From: Ferruginibacter sp.
GTDB lineage: Bacteria; Bacteroidota; Bacteroidia; Chitinophagales; Chitinophagaceae
Length of the DNA: 5,553 nucleotides
Assembly (NCBI GenBank): GCA_018057635.1
Contig: JAGPDJ010000191.1
Location: 1 to 5,553, forward strand
Direction: 5' to 3'
Below, one piece after another: positions 1-5,553 of this stretch. Position numbers and translations under genes: made by a program. Numbering within the stretch: position 1 is the first letter of the stretch; the number at the start of each line of letters is the position of its first letter. Below the pieces are notes generated by a model. The model saw nothing but the letters and a program-made list of their open reading frames with translations, searched no databases and had not been told where the DNA came from.

Positions 1-76
1 GGCGTACTGAAGTTAAAATCCTGGGGAATTAAGGTTTTTTAATTGATAATTTTATACTACGTAATCAAAATATAGA

Positions 77-107
77 AAATGGGCTGTCATAAAAGGACAG
101 CCCATTT
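77..107. terminator. Strong hairpin, probable bidirectional terminator
   Basis: AAATGGGCTGTC (77-88) and GACAGCCCATTT (96-107) form a perfect 12-bp stem with a 7-nt loop. T-rich sequence follows on both strands: GTATTTATT on the plus strand and TTCTATATTTTG on the minus strand. It lies about 55 bp beyond the stop codon of the minus-strand HtrA gene, so it most likely ends that transcript. It could equally end a plus-strand gene entering from the left edge. The U-tract is interrupted on both sides, so the direction of termination is not certain. Confidence 0.75.
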
Positions 108-123
108 GTATTTATTGAGTCTG

Positions 124-165
124 AATGTTCAATACCCAATGCTCAATTTTCAATGTTCATTTCTT
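124..165. repeat. Three-copy 14-bp degenerate tandem repeat
   Basis: AATGTTCAAT (124-133), AATGCTCAAT (138-147) and AATGTTCATT (152-161) recur at an exact 14-bp period. The four bases between the cores vary (ACCC, TTTC, TCTT). The array lies between the HtrA stop codon and the terminator hairpin, so it would be in the 3' untranslated region of that mRNA. Its last copy runs up to the stop codon. It is probably a short intergenic low-complexity repeat; no function can be assigned. Confidence 0.55.
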
Positions 166-1699
166 ATTCACCAAGGGTGATCGGGTATTCATACAAGCCA
201 TCATATCCGGGATAAAATCCACTAATGGTTAATGATTTTTCTGTTCCAATCGCATCTTTCAGTTCAGCTACAGATTTTACATCTTTTCCATTAACTTTCA
301 GTATAACGAATCCGTCTTTCATCCTGGTTTGGTCATTGAAAGCGCCTTCTTTTATCTTCTTAACGATCACACCGCCATTTACCCCAAACTCTCTTGCTTT
401 TTTAGGTTCAAGTGTTGTAAAATCTGCGCCTAATAAGTCAGTTACCTCATCGTTCTTTACGATATCATAATTGCCGGCCTTATTTTTTAGTGTAACTGTA
501 ACTGTTTGTTCTTTACTGTTTCGTATAATGGTAACAGGTACTTTATCTCCTGGCTTGTACCGGCTCACCTGTTCCTGTAATTCACCACCGCTAAAAATGC
601 TGATTCCATTAACTTTCACGATCCTGTCTCCTACACGGATGCCTGCCGCATGTGCACCACCATCTGCAGGAACATCGGTAGCATAGATTCCGTCATAAGA
701 TTCAGCTGGTACATTGTATTTCTTTTTAGCTTCATCGGTCATATCTGCAGCATTACCGAAAGCTATACCCAGATAACCTCTTTGAACGGTGCCGAATTTC
801 ACGATATCATCAACTACTTTCTTTACTATGTTAACAGGTATTGCGTAAGAATATCCTGAATAATAACCTGTGGGAGAAGCAATCGCTGAGTTAACGCCGA
901 TCAGTTTACCTTCGGTATTTACAAGTGCACCACCGCTGTTCCCCATGTTCACTGCGGCATCAGTCTGTATGAATGATTCAACTCCGCCACCCGGGTTACC
1001 TGTTTTGTCTTTATTTAAACCGAGGCTTCTTGCTTTTGCACTTACAATTCCGGCTGTAACTGTTGTTTCCAGGTTTAACGGGTATCCAATTGCCAGTACC
1101 CACTGGCCAATTTTCACATCATCTGAATTGCCGTATATTAAATAGGGCAATTCAGTGGCATCAATTTTTATTACAGCAAGATCGTATGAGGGATCTGTGC
1201 CGATTACTTTAGCCTTGAATGTTTTTTTATTGCTTAATGTTACTGTTATTTCATCAGCATTTTGTACCACGTGGTTGTTGGTAACAATGTAACCGTTGTC
1301 GCTGATAATAACACCGGAACCTGATGCTTTTTGTTCAGGAATAATATTATTCCTGCCACCAAATAACTGGTCAAAAATATCATCACCAAACATGTCCGTG
1401 AAAGGATTCTGCCTTTGTACACGGGGTAAATTATTACTAACCTGCTTTGCGTTTGTTTTTGTTTTGATGTGCACAACCGCAGGAGTGGAAGCCTGGGCAG
1501 GTTGGGTAAAATCAATCGCCGAACCCGGAGGCATATTTCCGTCTGTTAATCCTGCATACTTATAATTTGCCGGAATTACGCCGTTTTGCTGCGCAGCGTA
1601 GTTATTACTTTCCTTGAAAAAAGTCCCATACCCCCAAATTACCGCCAGGGTGGTAATGGCGCTGATTGAAATGGTAAATAATACTTGCTTTAGTTTCAT
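164..1699 (-). CDS. HtrA/Deg-family periplasmic serine protease (Do-like), two PDZ domains
   Basis: This 511-residue protein is a trypsin-like protease and chaperone of the HtrA/DegP/DegQ family, which degrades or refolds damaged proteins in the cell envelope. A hydrophobic stretch at residues 7-23 is a signal peptide or N-terminal anchor, placing the enzyme in the periplasm. The catalytic triad is visible: His143 in TNNHVV, Asp173 in SYDLAVIKI and Ser255 in GNSGGAL. The protease domain spans about 70-300. A canonical PDZ1 follows at about 305-405 and a more diverged PDZ2 at about 420-508. Residues 98-115 (PFTDMF then DQLFGG) resemble the flexible LA-loop region of DegP-type proteins. Length suits a two-PDZ family member. 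The ATG at 1697-1699 directly precedes the basic start of the signal sequence; no Shine-Dalgarno sequence is seen. Transcription is probably independent, with 141 bp upstream and a hairpin terminator downstream. The family is secure; DegP versus DegQ cannot be decided. Confidence 0.96.
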   Translation of the reverse strand: MKLKQVLFTISISAITTLAVIWGYGTFFKESNNYAAQQNGVIPANYKYAGLTDGNMPPGSAIDFTQPAQASTPAVVHIKTKTNAKQVSNNLPRVQRQNPFTDMFGDDIFDQLFGGRNNIIPEQKASGSGVIISDNGYIVTNNHVVQNADEITVTLSNKKTFKAKVIGTDPSYDLAVIKIDATELPYLIYGNSDDVKIGQWVLAIGYPLNLETTVTAGIVSAKARSLGLNKDKTGNPGGGVESFIQTDAAVNMGNSGGALVNTEGKLIGVNSAIASPTGYYSGYSYAIPVNIVKKVVDDIVKFGTVQRGYLGIAFGNAADMTDEAKKKYNVPAESYDGIYATDVPADGGAHAAGIRVGDRIVKVNGISIFSGGELQEQVSRYKPGDKVPVTIIRNSKEQTVTVTLKNKAGNYDIVKNDEVTDLLGADFTTLEPKKAREFGVNGGVIVKKIKEGAFNDQTRMKDGFVILKVNGKDVKSVAELKDAIGTEKSLTISGFYPGYDGLYEYPITLGE

Positions 1700-1776
1700 T
1701 TTAATAGGTTTTATTTTGCAATAATAATTTTTAATGGTTTCAAATCCTGTGCCTCTTGCTACAAAATAACACTACA

Positions 1777-1804
1777 CTGACAAAATGTTTTATACCTCCT
1801 GACA
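1777..1804. promoter_or_regulatory. Paired CTGACA hexamers upstream of htrA, possible operator
   Basis: CTGACA occurs at 1777-1782 and again at 1799-1804, 22 bp apart, which is about two helical turns. On the minus strand these read TGTCAG, 78 to 105 bp upstream of the protease start codon. The copy nearer the gene also begins an imperfect palindrome, TGACA-AAA-TGTTT, against the perfect form TGACA-AAA-TGTCA. Repeats in phase on one face of the helix suit a dimeric regulator or an envelope-stress promoter, but I recognise no named site. No full -33/-7 promoter was found here; the closest -7 match is TTATTTTG on the minus strand (1762-1769), which misses TAnnTTTG at one base. Confidence 0.3.
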
Positions 1805-1840
1805 TCTTTAACATTTAATTAGTAAGGTCTTCGTAGATTG

Positions 1841-2836
1841 TCATAAAGTTAGTAAAAACTGCATCGTGTCAACGCCATCTGCATAAGAAAATAAACCAGG
1901 GCTTTGTGCCGTACCAAATGGAGTATGTTCCTGGCCCACTGTACATTGAATATCTGCTGCATTTTCTGCAATCCCAGGTACCTGCTGGCCAGCATCATAG
2001 AATTCATAATGCAAAACACTGATGGGTGAAAAAATTGCAGGGTTTTCAATTAACAGCGTGCTTCCATTTGTCATATAGAATATATTATTCAAAAGCATAA
2101 TAGAAAGCTGGTAATCATAATTATTCTTGTATTTATGTTGATCCATGAAATAGCTATACCGGTTGAAAGTACCCAACAATGGAACAAAATCATAGCCTTG
2201 AGGTACCCATAATTTAGTTACATTCCTGCAACCCATCCCGAAATATAAATGAATGTCGTCTGCTAATTTTTCAAGTGCAGCTATTGATTCGTTGCCGGTA
2301 AGTATGGCAACAGAAGTTTTATTTCTCCTGATGATATGAGGGTATTTTTCAAAATATTGTTCAAAATACCGGGCAGAATTATTGCTGCCTGTTGCTATAT
2401 AAGCATCACAACCTTTAAGCATTTCAGAAATTATTACACTTTTTTGTACATTTCCGTTCCAGCCTGATAATTTATTTATTAAAAAGGGTAGCAACACGTC
2501 ATCTTTTGAAGACAGTTTAATGGTTTGCCTGTGGCCACTGATAAAAGCAGCAAGGAAGTCATGAAAACCAACCATGGGGATATTTCCAGCCATTACAATA
2601 CCAGTATTTTTTGGTACGATATTATCATCTAGATGGTAATGTTTAGCCCAATGCTGTAATTTGTCTTTTTGTAAAAAATTCTGAACAATGTTTTCCGTAG
2701 CAATATCAGTAAAGGCATGGGTGAACCATGGATTTTGCTGATGTGCACGGATTTTTGCGTCCTGCCATTCAGGTTCATTTTTCTCCAAAAAAATTCCAAG
2801 TTCCGTCAATAATTCAATTCGTTCTTGTAAATTCAT
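1841..2836 (-). CDS. LuxC-family acyl-CoA reductase (short Bacteroidota form)
   Basis: This 331-residue protein fits the LuxC/acyl-CoA reductase family, related to aldehyde dehydrogenases, which reduces activated acyl groups to aldehydes with NAD(P)H through an acyl-cysteine intermediate. Numbering from the preferred start, an AGNIP motif at 83-87 followed by GFHD at 90-93 is typical of the family's nucleotide-binding part. KLSSKD lies at 107-112 and ILTGNES at 178-184. The likely catalytic residue is Cys203 in FGMGCRNV. It is much shorter than bioluminescence LuxC (about 480 residues), as is common in this phylum; no signal peptide or membrane segment is seen, so it is cytoplasmic. Starts: the longest frame begins at a TTG (2860) and an ATG at 2857 is also in frame, but ATG 2834-2836 (MNLQERIELL) has an AT-rich leader and leaves 35 bp rather than 11-14 bp to the divergent ferredoxin gene. 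The natural substrate is unknown; there are no lux genes nearby. Confidence 0.85.
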   Translation of the reverse strand: MNLQERIELLTELGIFLEKNEPEWQDAKIRAHQQNPWFTHAFTDIATENIVQNFLQKDKLQHWAKHYHLDDNIVPKNTGIVMAGNIPMVGFHDFLAAFISGHRQTIKLSSKDDVLLPFLINKLSGWNGNVQKSVIISEMLKGCDAYIATGSNNSARYFEQYFEKYPHIIRRNKTSVAILTGNESIAALEKLADDIHLYFGMGCRNVTKLWVPQGYDFVPLLGTFNRYSYFMDQHKYKNNYDYQLSIMLLNNIFYMTNGSTLLIENPAIFSPISVLHYEFYDAGQQVPGIAENAADIQCTVGQEHTPFGTAQSPGLFSYADGVDTMQFLLTL

Positions 2837-2871
2837 CTTGTTATTATTAAATTGCATCAAAAATACAACAC

Positions 2872-3219
2872 ATGGCTATAAAGATTACAGATGAATGTAT
2901 TAACTGCGGTGCTTGTGAACCGGAGTGTCCCAACAACGCAATTTATGAAGGCGGAGTAGAATGGGCAATATCTGATGGTACTACCATCAAAGGTAGCTTT
3001 ACTTTAATGGATGGATCAGTTATGGATACTGATCAGCGCAATGCTCCAATTGCCAACGATATTTATTACATCGTTCCAAACAAATGTACAGAATGCCAGG
3101 GTTTTCATGAAGAACCTCAGTGCGCTGCCGTTTGCCCGGTTGATTGTTGCGTGGATGATGAAAATTACCGTGAAACAGTTGACCAGCTGATGGATAAGAA
3201 GAACAGGCTGCATATTTAA
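2872..3219 (+). CDS. 2[4Fe-4S] ferredoxin
   Basis: This 115-residue cytoplasmic electron carrier has two iron-sulfur binding motifs. The first is CxxCxxCxxxCP at Cys9, Cys12, Cys15 and Cys19. The second is CxxCx8CxxxCP at Cys72, Cys75, Cys84 and Cys88, with an expanded spacing between its second and third cysteines. That expansion, plus a C-terminal tail (about 95-115), resembles the Allochromatium-type (Alvin/YfhL-like) ferredoxins, which hold two low-potential clusters. About 50 residues separate the motifs, more than in clostridial ferredoxins; the insert is acidic and glycine-rich (about 27-62). Two extra cysteines, Cys92 and Cys93, follow the second motif. The gene is divergent from the acyl-CoA reductase gene, with 35 bp between preferred starts, so the promoters must overlap or lie in the neighbour's coding region. 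Pairing suggests shared regulation and perhaps electron transfer, which is inference. The ATG start is compact (MAIKITDEC), the usual N-terminus for such proteins. Confidence 0.93.
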   Translation: MAIKITDECINCGACEPECPNNAIYEGGVEWAISDGTTIKGSFTLMDGSVMDTDQRNAPIANDIYYIVPNKCTECQGFHEEPQCAAVCPVDCCVDDENYRETVDQLMDKKNRLHI

Positions 3220-3245
3220 TATTTATTAAAATATGGTTTTGGCTA

Positions 3246-3262
3246 GCAGGTAAATTACCTGC
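3246..3262. promoter_or_regulatory. Perfect 17-bp palindrome, possible operator or stem-loop
   Basis: GCAGGTAA (3246-3253) and TTACCTGC (3255-3262) are exact inverse complements around a single central A. With one central base it cannot fold into a normal hairpin without opening inner pairs, so a dimeric protein-binding site fits better than a terminator. The half-site TTACCTG recurs at 3366-3372, one base before the promoter-like box of the next gene. GCAGGTAA also appears by chance inside the ddl coding region (4874-4881), so the half-site alone is not specific. Confidence 0.35.
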
Positions 3263-3267
3263 CCTGG

Positions 3268-3298
3268 TGGCGATAGCATTGTTAAAATGTATTCGCCA
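3268..3298 (+). terminator. Stem-loop after the ferredoxin gene, possible terminator
   Basis: TGGCGA (3268-3273) pairs with TCGCCA (3293-3298). Inside it CATT pairs with AATG across a short loop, separated from the outer stem by a 3x3 internal loop. TTTTATATT follows directly, a short and broken U-tract. It lies about 50 bp after the ferredoxin stop codon, where a terminator is expected. The internal loop makes it weaker than the hairpin at 77-107. Confidence 0.4.
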
Positions 3299-3314
3299 TT
3301 TTATATTATGGCTA

Positions 3315-3331
3315 TGCAATTTTTTATTGCA
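3315..3331. other. Small stem-loop TGCAAT/ATTGCA
   Basis: TGCAAT (3315-3320) and ATTGCA (3326-3331) form a 6-bp stem around a TTTTT loop. It is the third inverted repeat within 90 bp of the ferredoxin-lipoprotein gap. It may be an accessory part of the terminator or part of a structured leader; its stability is low and its role is unknown. Confidence 0.25.
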
Positions 3332-3373
3332 GCGATCTTGCTTTAATTAACGGATCACCTGAATCTTACCTGT

Positions 3374-3381
3374 TATATTTG
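3374..3381 (+). promoter_or_regulatory. Bacteroidota -7 promoter box (TATATTTG) for the lipoprotein gene
   Basis: TATATTTG matches the Bacteroidota primary-sigma -7 consensus TAnnTTTG at every fixed position. It lies 24 bp before the ATG at 3406, so transcription would start roughly 15-20 bases ahead of that codon, a normal short leader. No clear TTG/TTTG -33 element is seen 19-21 bp upstream. The box overlaps the TTG at 3379, which argues against translation starting there. Confidence 0.4.
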
Positions 3382-3405
3382 TTACCTTGCTGCTTAAATA
3401 TTCAT

Positions 3406-3882
3406 ATGGATAGATTTTTTGTATTAACAGTTGTTTTTTCGTTTATCCTTCTTTCCTGTAAACAAAAAAGTAACAAATCTGAATCATTACCTGATAAGAA
3501 TGAAATCATAAATGCAGATGTGGGATTTTCCAGGTTAAGTGAGGAAAAGGGCATGAAGGCAGCCTTTATAGAATATATTGACAGCAATGGTGTTTTGCTC
3601 AGGCCCAATGAAATGCCTATAGTTGGTGCAAATGCAATCGACTATCTCATCCAGCAGAATGACACCGGGTACTCGCTTACCTGGCAGCCTAACAACGCTG
3701 AAATATCAACTTCCGGTGACCTTGGATATTCTTATGGTATTTATGCCATGCGGCCAGCTTCAAAAGATACTGTTATTTATGGTACCTATACAAGCATCTG
3801 GAAAAAACAAAAAGACGGTAAATGGAAATTTGTACTGGATTCAGGTAATGAAGGTATTGGCAGGCCGTTGGAACAGCAGTAG
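3406..3882 (+). CDS. Lipoprotein with DUF4440/NTF2-like domain
   Basis: This 158-residue protein begins with a lipoprotein signal peptide: a short charged start (MDR), a hydrophobic core at 4-16, and a lipobox L15-L16-S17-Cys18 where signal peptidase II would cut and the cysteine would be lipidated. A polar linker (19-38) leads to a domain at about 40-150 that looks like the DUF4440/SnoaL-like (NTF2 fold) superfamily. Clues are a helix-rich start (FIEYIDSNGVLLRP), a central GANAIDYL segment, and late strands GDLGYSYGIY, YGTYTSIWKKQKDGKWKFVLDSGN. Such domains bind small ligands or occasionally act as enzymes; no catalytic residues can be assigned. The frame extends to a TTG at 3379, but ATG 3406 directly precedes the signal peptide and lies downstream of a promoter-like box. 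Residues after the cysteine (KQKS) do not show an obvious surface-export signal. It probably sits in the periplasm on a membrane. The fold is inferred by pattern; function is unknown. Confidence 0.85.
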   Translation: MDRFFVLTVVFSFILLSCKQKSNKSESLPDKNEIINADVGFSRLSEEKGMKAAFIEYIDSNGVLLRPNEMPIVGANAIDYLIQQNDTGYSLTWQPNNAEISTSGDLGYSYGIYAMRPASKDTVIYGTYTSIWKKQKDGKWKFVLDSGNEGIGRPLEQQ

Positions 3883-3962
3883 CTTTTGTTAAATTTCATA
3901 CATTAATTAGTATACTGGTATTTTTTTTATGTTTCTTTGAATAATTAATTACCCTTAGAACA

Positions 3963-4943
3963 ATGAATAAAAAAATAGCATTGGTTACCGGTGGTTATTC
4001 CGGTGAATCAGTAATATCCTATAAAAGTGCAGAAACGATCAGGAAGAACATTGATCCGGCAAAATGGGATTACTACTTAATTGATATTAACCTGCAGGGT
4101 TGGTATTATATAGATGCCCGGGGTGAAAAATTTCCAGTTGATAAGAATGATTTTTCTGTTATTGCAGGAAATGAAAAAATTAATTTTGATGCAGTACTTA
4201 TGGGCCTTCACGGAACGCCCGGAGAAGATGGTAAATTACAGGGTTATTTTGATTGCCTGAAAATACCATATTCTACCTGTGATGCAGCAACATCTGCACT
4301 TACATTTAATAAGCGTTTTACCGTAGCTGTTGCTTCTTTTGCCGGCATGCATGTTGCCAGGTCATTACATCTTTTTAAAGACAATCCACTAACAACCGCA
4401 GAGATACTTGGCCAGCTTGCATTACCCTTATTCATTAAACCGAACAACGGGGGAAGCAGCCTTGGCATCAGCAAAGTAAAAGAATCAGGAGAACTGGAAG
4501 GCGCAATACTAAAGGCATTCAATGAAGATGACCAGGTTTTGGTGGAAGAGTTCATTACCGGCCGTGAATTCACAATAGGCGTTTTTAAATCAAAAGGTGA
4601 AATTATAACCCTGCCCATAACAGAAATTGTAACACAAAACGAGTTTTTCGATTTCAATGCAAAATATGAAGGAGCCAGTGAAGAAATTACACCGGCAAGT
4701 ATAGACGAAGTTGTTGCGGATAAGATCAGGGCCGCAGCTAAAATGGCCTATGAAGTATTTAACTGCAGGGGAGTGGTCAGGATAGATTTTATTTATAACG
4801 AAATATCTGGTCATCCTTTCCTGCTCGAGATCAATACTGTTCCCGGCCAAAGCGCTGCCAGTATTGTACCACAGCAGGTAAAAGCCATGGGATGGTCTTT
4901 ACAGGAGTTTTATTCTGCACTCATAGAAGAGTGTTTTAAATAA
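3963..4943 (+). CDS. ddl: D-alanine--D-alanine ligase
   Basis: This 326-residue cytoplasmic ATP-grasp enzyme joins two D-alanines using ATP, giving the dipeptide that MurF adds to peptidoglycan precursors. The N-terminal motif GGYSGE carries Glu15, equivalent to the D-Ala-binding glutamate of E. coli DdlB. HG (83-84) and GEDG (87-90) follow. The ATP-grasp part shows Lys117, KPNNGGSSLG with Lys159 and the loop serine Ser165, EEF at 195-197 and Glu202. The omega-loop contains FFDFNAKY with Lys234-Tyr235; the Tyr matches the residue that marks D-Ala rather than D-Lac specificity. Metal and phosphate ligands Arg273, Asp275, Glu289 and Asn291 are present in RIDF and EINTVPG, with Ser300 near the substrate site. 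The Y-S-T-C-D segment (103-107) differs from the usual YTG form, but no required residue appears lost. Length is normal. The 55-bp gap to the PASTA gene suggests co-transcription. No Shine-Dalgarno or convincing promoter is seen in the 80 bp upstream. Confidence 0.97.
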   Translation: MNKKIALVTGGYSGESVISYKSAETIRKNIDPAKWDYYLIDINLQGWYYIDARGEKFPVDKNDFSVIAGNEKINFDAVLMGLHGTPGEDGKLQGYFDCLKIPYSTCDAATSALTFNKRFTVAVASFAGMHVARSLHLFKDNPLTTAEILGQLALPLFIKPNNGGSSLGISKVKESGELEGAILKAFNEDDQVLVEEFITGREFTIGVFKSKGEIITLPITEIVTQNEFFDFNAKYEGASEEITPASIDEVVADKIRAAAKMAYEVFNCRGVVRIDFIYNEISGHPFLLEINTVPGQSAASIVPQQVKAMGWSLQEFYSALIEECFK

Positions 4944-4961
4944 TTTACACTTGTGTGTAAA
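4944..4961. other. Hairpin just after the ddl stop codon
   Basis: TTTACAC (4944-4950) and GTGTAAA (4955-4961) form a 7-bp stem with a TTGT loop, beginning at the base after the ddl stop codon. The stem is AT-rich and is followed by ATTTG rather than a U-run, so it is a poor terminator. It could be a weak attenuator, an mRNA 3'-end stabiliser, or a small operator between ddl and the PASTA gene. Confidence 0.35.
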
Positions 4962-4998
4962 ATTTGTACATTGTATTTTATAAACTGAAAAATTACTT

Positions 4999-5553
4999 GT
5001 GTTTAAATTTATAACCAGCCGGCCTCTTTGGGTAAACATACTTGCAGCAATTACATTGGTAGTGCTGATCGTATTTATTTTTCTTCAGTTGCTGGGTATG
5101 ATCACCAAACACGGCAAATACCTGATGGTTCCTTCTGTTTTAGGGAAAAGTACCAAAGACGCTGTAAAATTCCTGGAAGCTAAAGGCTTTGAAGTTGTAA
5201 TACAGGATTCAGTTTACACAGATACAGCAAAGATGGGTATTGTTTTAAAGCAATTGCCCGACCCAAACAGTACCGTAAAAATAAACCGCACTGTTTTTTT
5301 AACTGTTAACAGGGTAACATTGCCAATGATTGAAGTGCCTTTGTTAAAAGGTAAAACGCTGTCATATGCCATCATGATTCTGGAACACAGTCACCTTAAA
5401 CTGGGAGATACTACTTTCAGGCCAGACTTTGCCTGGGGTACTATTCTGGACCAGCAGTTTAAAGGCCAGCAAGCCGAACCCGGTACAAAAGTTCCCTGGG
5501 GCAGCAGCATCGATTTGGTAATTGCCGGCGGTCTCACAAACGACCGGTTTATG
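4999..5553 (+). CDS. Membrane-anchored PASTA-domain protein (partial, runs off right edge)
   Basis: An open frame runs from GTG 4999 to the last base, 185 codons without a stop, so the C-terminus is missing. It has a short cytoplasmic start (FKFITSRPLWVN), one transmembrane helix at about 13-33, then two PASTA repeats outside the membrane: about 41-105 (YLMVPSVLGKSTKDAVKFLE, ending LTVNR) and about 109-177 (PMIEVPLLKGKTLSYAI, ending IDLVIAGG). Each shows the PASTA pattern of a VPxxxGk start, a helix, and a final strand with PG or PN before it (LPDPNSTV, AEPGTKVPWGS). PASTA domains bind peptidoglycan or its precursors in kinases and penicillin-binding proteins; no kinase or transpeptidase domain is present here. 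GTG 4999 is preferred because an in-frame stop lies at 4981-4983 and no ATG occurs before the transmembrane helix. Following ddl by 55 bp, it probably shares its transcript and acts in cell-wall assembly. A further PASTA repeat or tail may lie beyond the window. Confidence 0.9.
   Translation, partial: MFKFITSRPLWVNILAAITLVVLIVFIFLQLLGMITKHGKYLMVPSVLGKSTKDAVKFLEAKGFEVVIQDSVYTDTAKMGIVLKQLPDPNSTVKINRTVFLTVNRVTLPMIEVPLLKGKTLSYAIMILEHSHLKLGDTTFRPDFAWGTILDQQFKGQQAEPGTKVPWGSSIDLVIAGGLTNDRFM

Noticed and set aside
1..42. Possible C-terminal tail of a plus-strand gene entering from the left (GVLKLKSWGIKVF then TAA at 40-42, or RTEVKILGN then TAA at 28-30).
   Set aside because: Two frames are equally plausible, the pieces are too short to recognise, and no choice can be supported. 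The downstream hairpin would suit such a gene but also suits htrA.
225..1565. Several plus-strand and alternative minus-strand open frames inside the protease gene.
   Set aside because: They lie fully within htrA, which has an intact catalytic triad and domain structure, and their translations have no recognisable domains.
2858..2860. TTG start for the acyl-CoA reductase.
   Set aside because: TTG followed at once by ATG, only 11 bp from the divergent gene, and an extra asparagine-rich leader (MQFNNNK) unlike a family start; ATG 2834-2836 is better.
3016..3319. Minus-strand open frames across the ferredoxin gene and the following gap.
   Set aside because: They are antisense to a well-supported ferredoxin with both cluster motifs, and give no plausible protein.
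3220..3405. Structured RNA gene or riboswitch in the ferredoxin-lipoprotein gap.
   Set aside because: Inverted repeats are present, but no known riboswitch core, tRNA or small-RNA pattern could be recognised.
3928..3935. TATGTTTC as a -7 box for ddl.
   Set aside because: One mismatch at the final G and no -33 element at the right spacing in an AT-rich stretch, so the match may be chance.
4244..4850. Minus-strand open frames inside ddl.
   Set aside because: They are antisense shadows of a complete Ddl with all expected motifs.
1..5553. Mobile element, CRISPR array, toxin-antitoxin or defence system.
   Set aside because: No transposase, integrase, terminal repeats, regularly spaced repeats or defence-type domains are visible; all the large genes fit housekeeping or common lineage families.

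Overview
The window looks like chromosomal DNA from a member of the Bacteroidota, most likely near the Chitinophagaceae. This rests on AT-rich intergenic DNA, starts without a recognisable Shine-Dalgarno sequence, one exact match to the Bacteroidota -7 promoter box (TAnnTTTG), and proteins of types typical of the phylum: a two-PDZ HtrA, a short LuxC-like acyl-CoA reductase beside a small ferredoxin, a DUF4440-like lipoprotein, and a Ddl followed by a PASTA protein. I ran no database search, so the placement is inferred from family knowledge.

Layout, left to right. Positions 1-163 hold a strong 12-bp hairpin terminator and three 14-bp degenerate repeats, with no gene I can support. A minus-strand HtrA/Deg-type periplasmic serine protease with an intact catalytic triad occupies 164-1699. 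Its 141-bp upstream region carries two CTGACA hexamers 22 bp apart. A minus-strand LuxC-family acyl-CoA reductase (1841-2836) is divergent from a plus-strand 2[4Fe-4S] ferredoxin (2872-3219), with only 35 bp between the preferred starts. The 186-bp gap after the ferredoxin contains three successive stem-loops and a promoter-like box. It leads into a small lipoprotein with an NTF2-like/DUF4440-type domain (3406-3882). D-alanine--D-alanine ligase follows (3963-4943), then a membrane-anchored PASTA-domain protein that starts at GTG 4999 and runs off the right edge.

Two functional groupings can be read. Ddl and the PASTA protein form a cell-wall pair: Ddl makes the D-Ala-D-Ala dipeptide of peptidoglycan precursors, and PASTA domains commonly bind peptidoglycan or its precursors. 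HtrA adds envelope protein quality control, but it is a separate minus-strand unit. The acyl-CoA reductase and ferredoxin look like a co-regulated redox pair of unknown physiological substrate.

I see no mobile element, CRISPR array, RNA gene or phage gene. Nothing here is clearly a new system. The most interesting items are the reductase/ferredoxin pair and the structured gap at 3240-3381.
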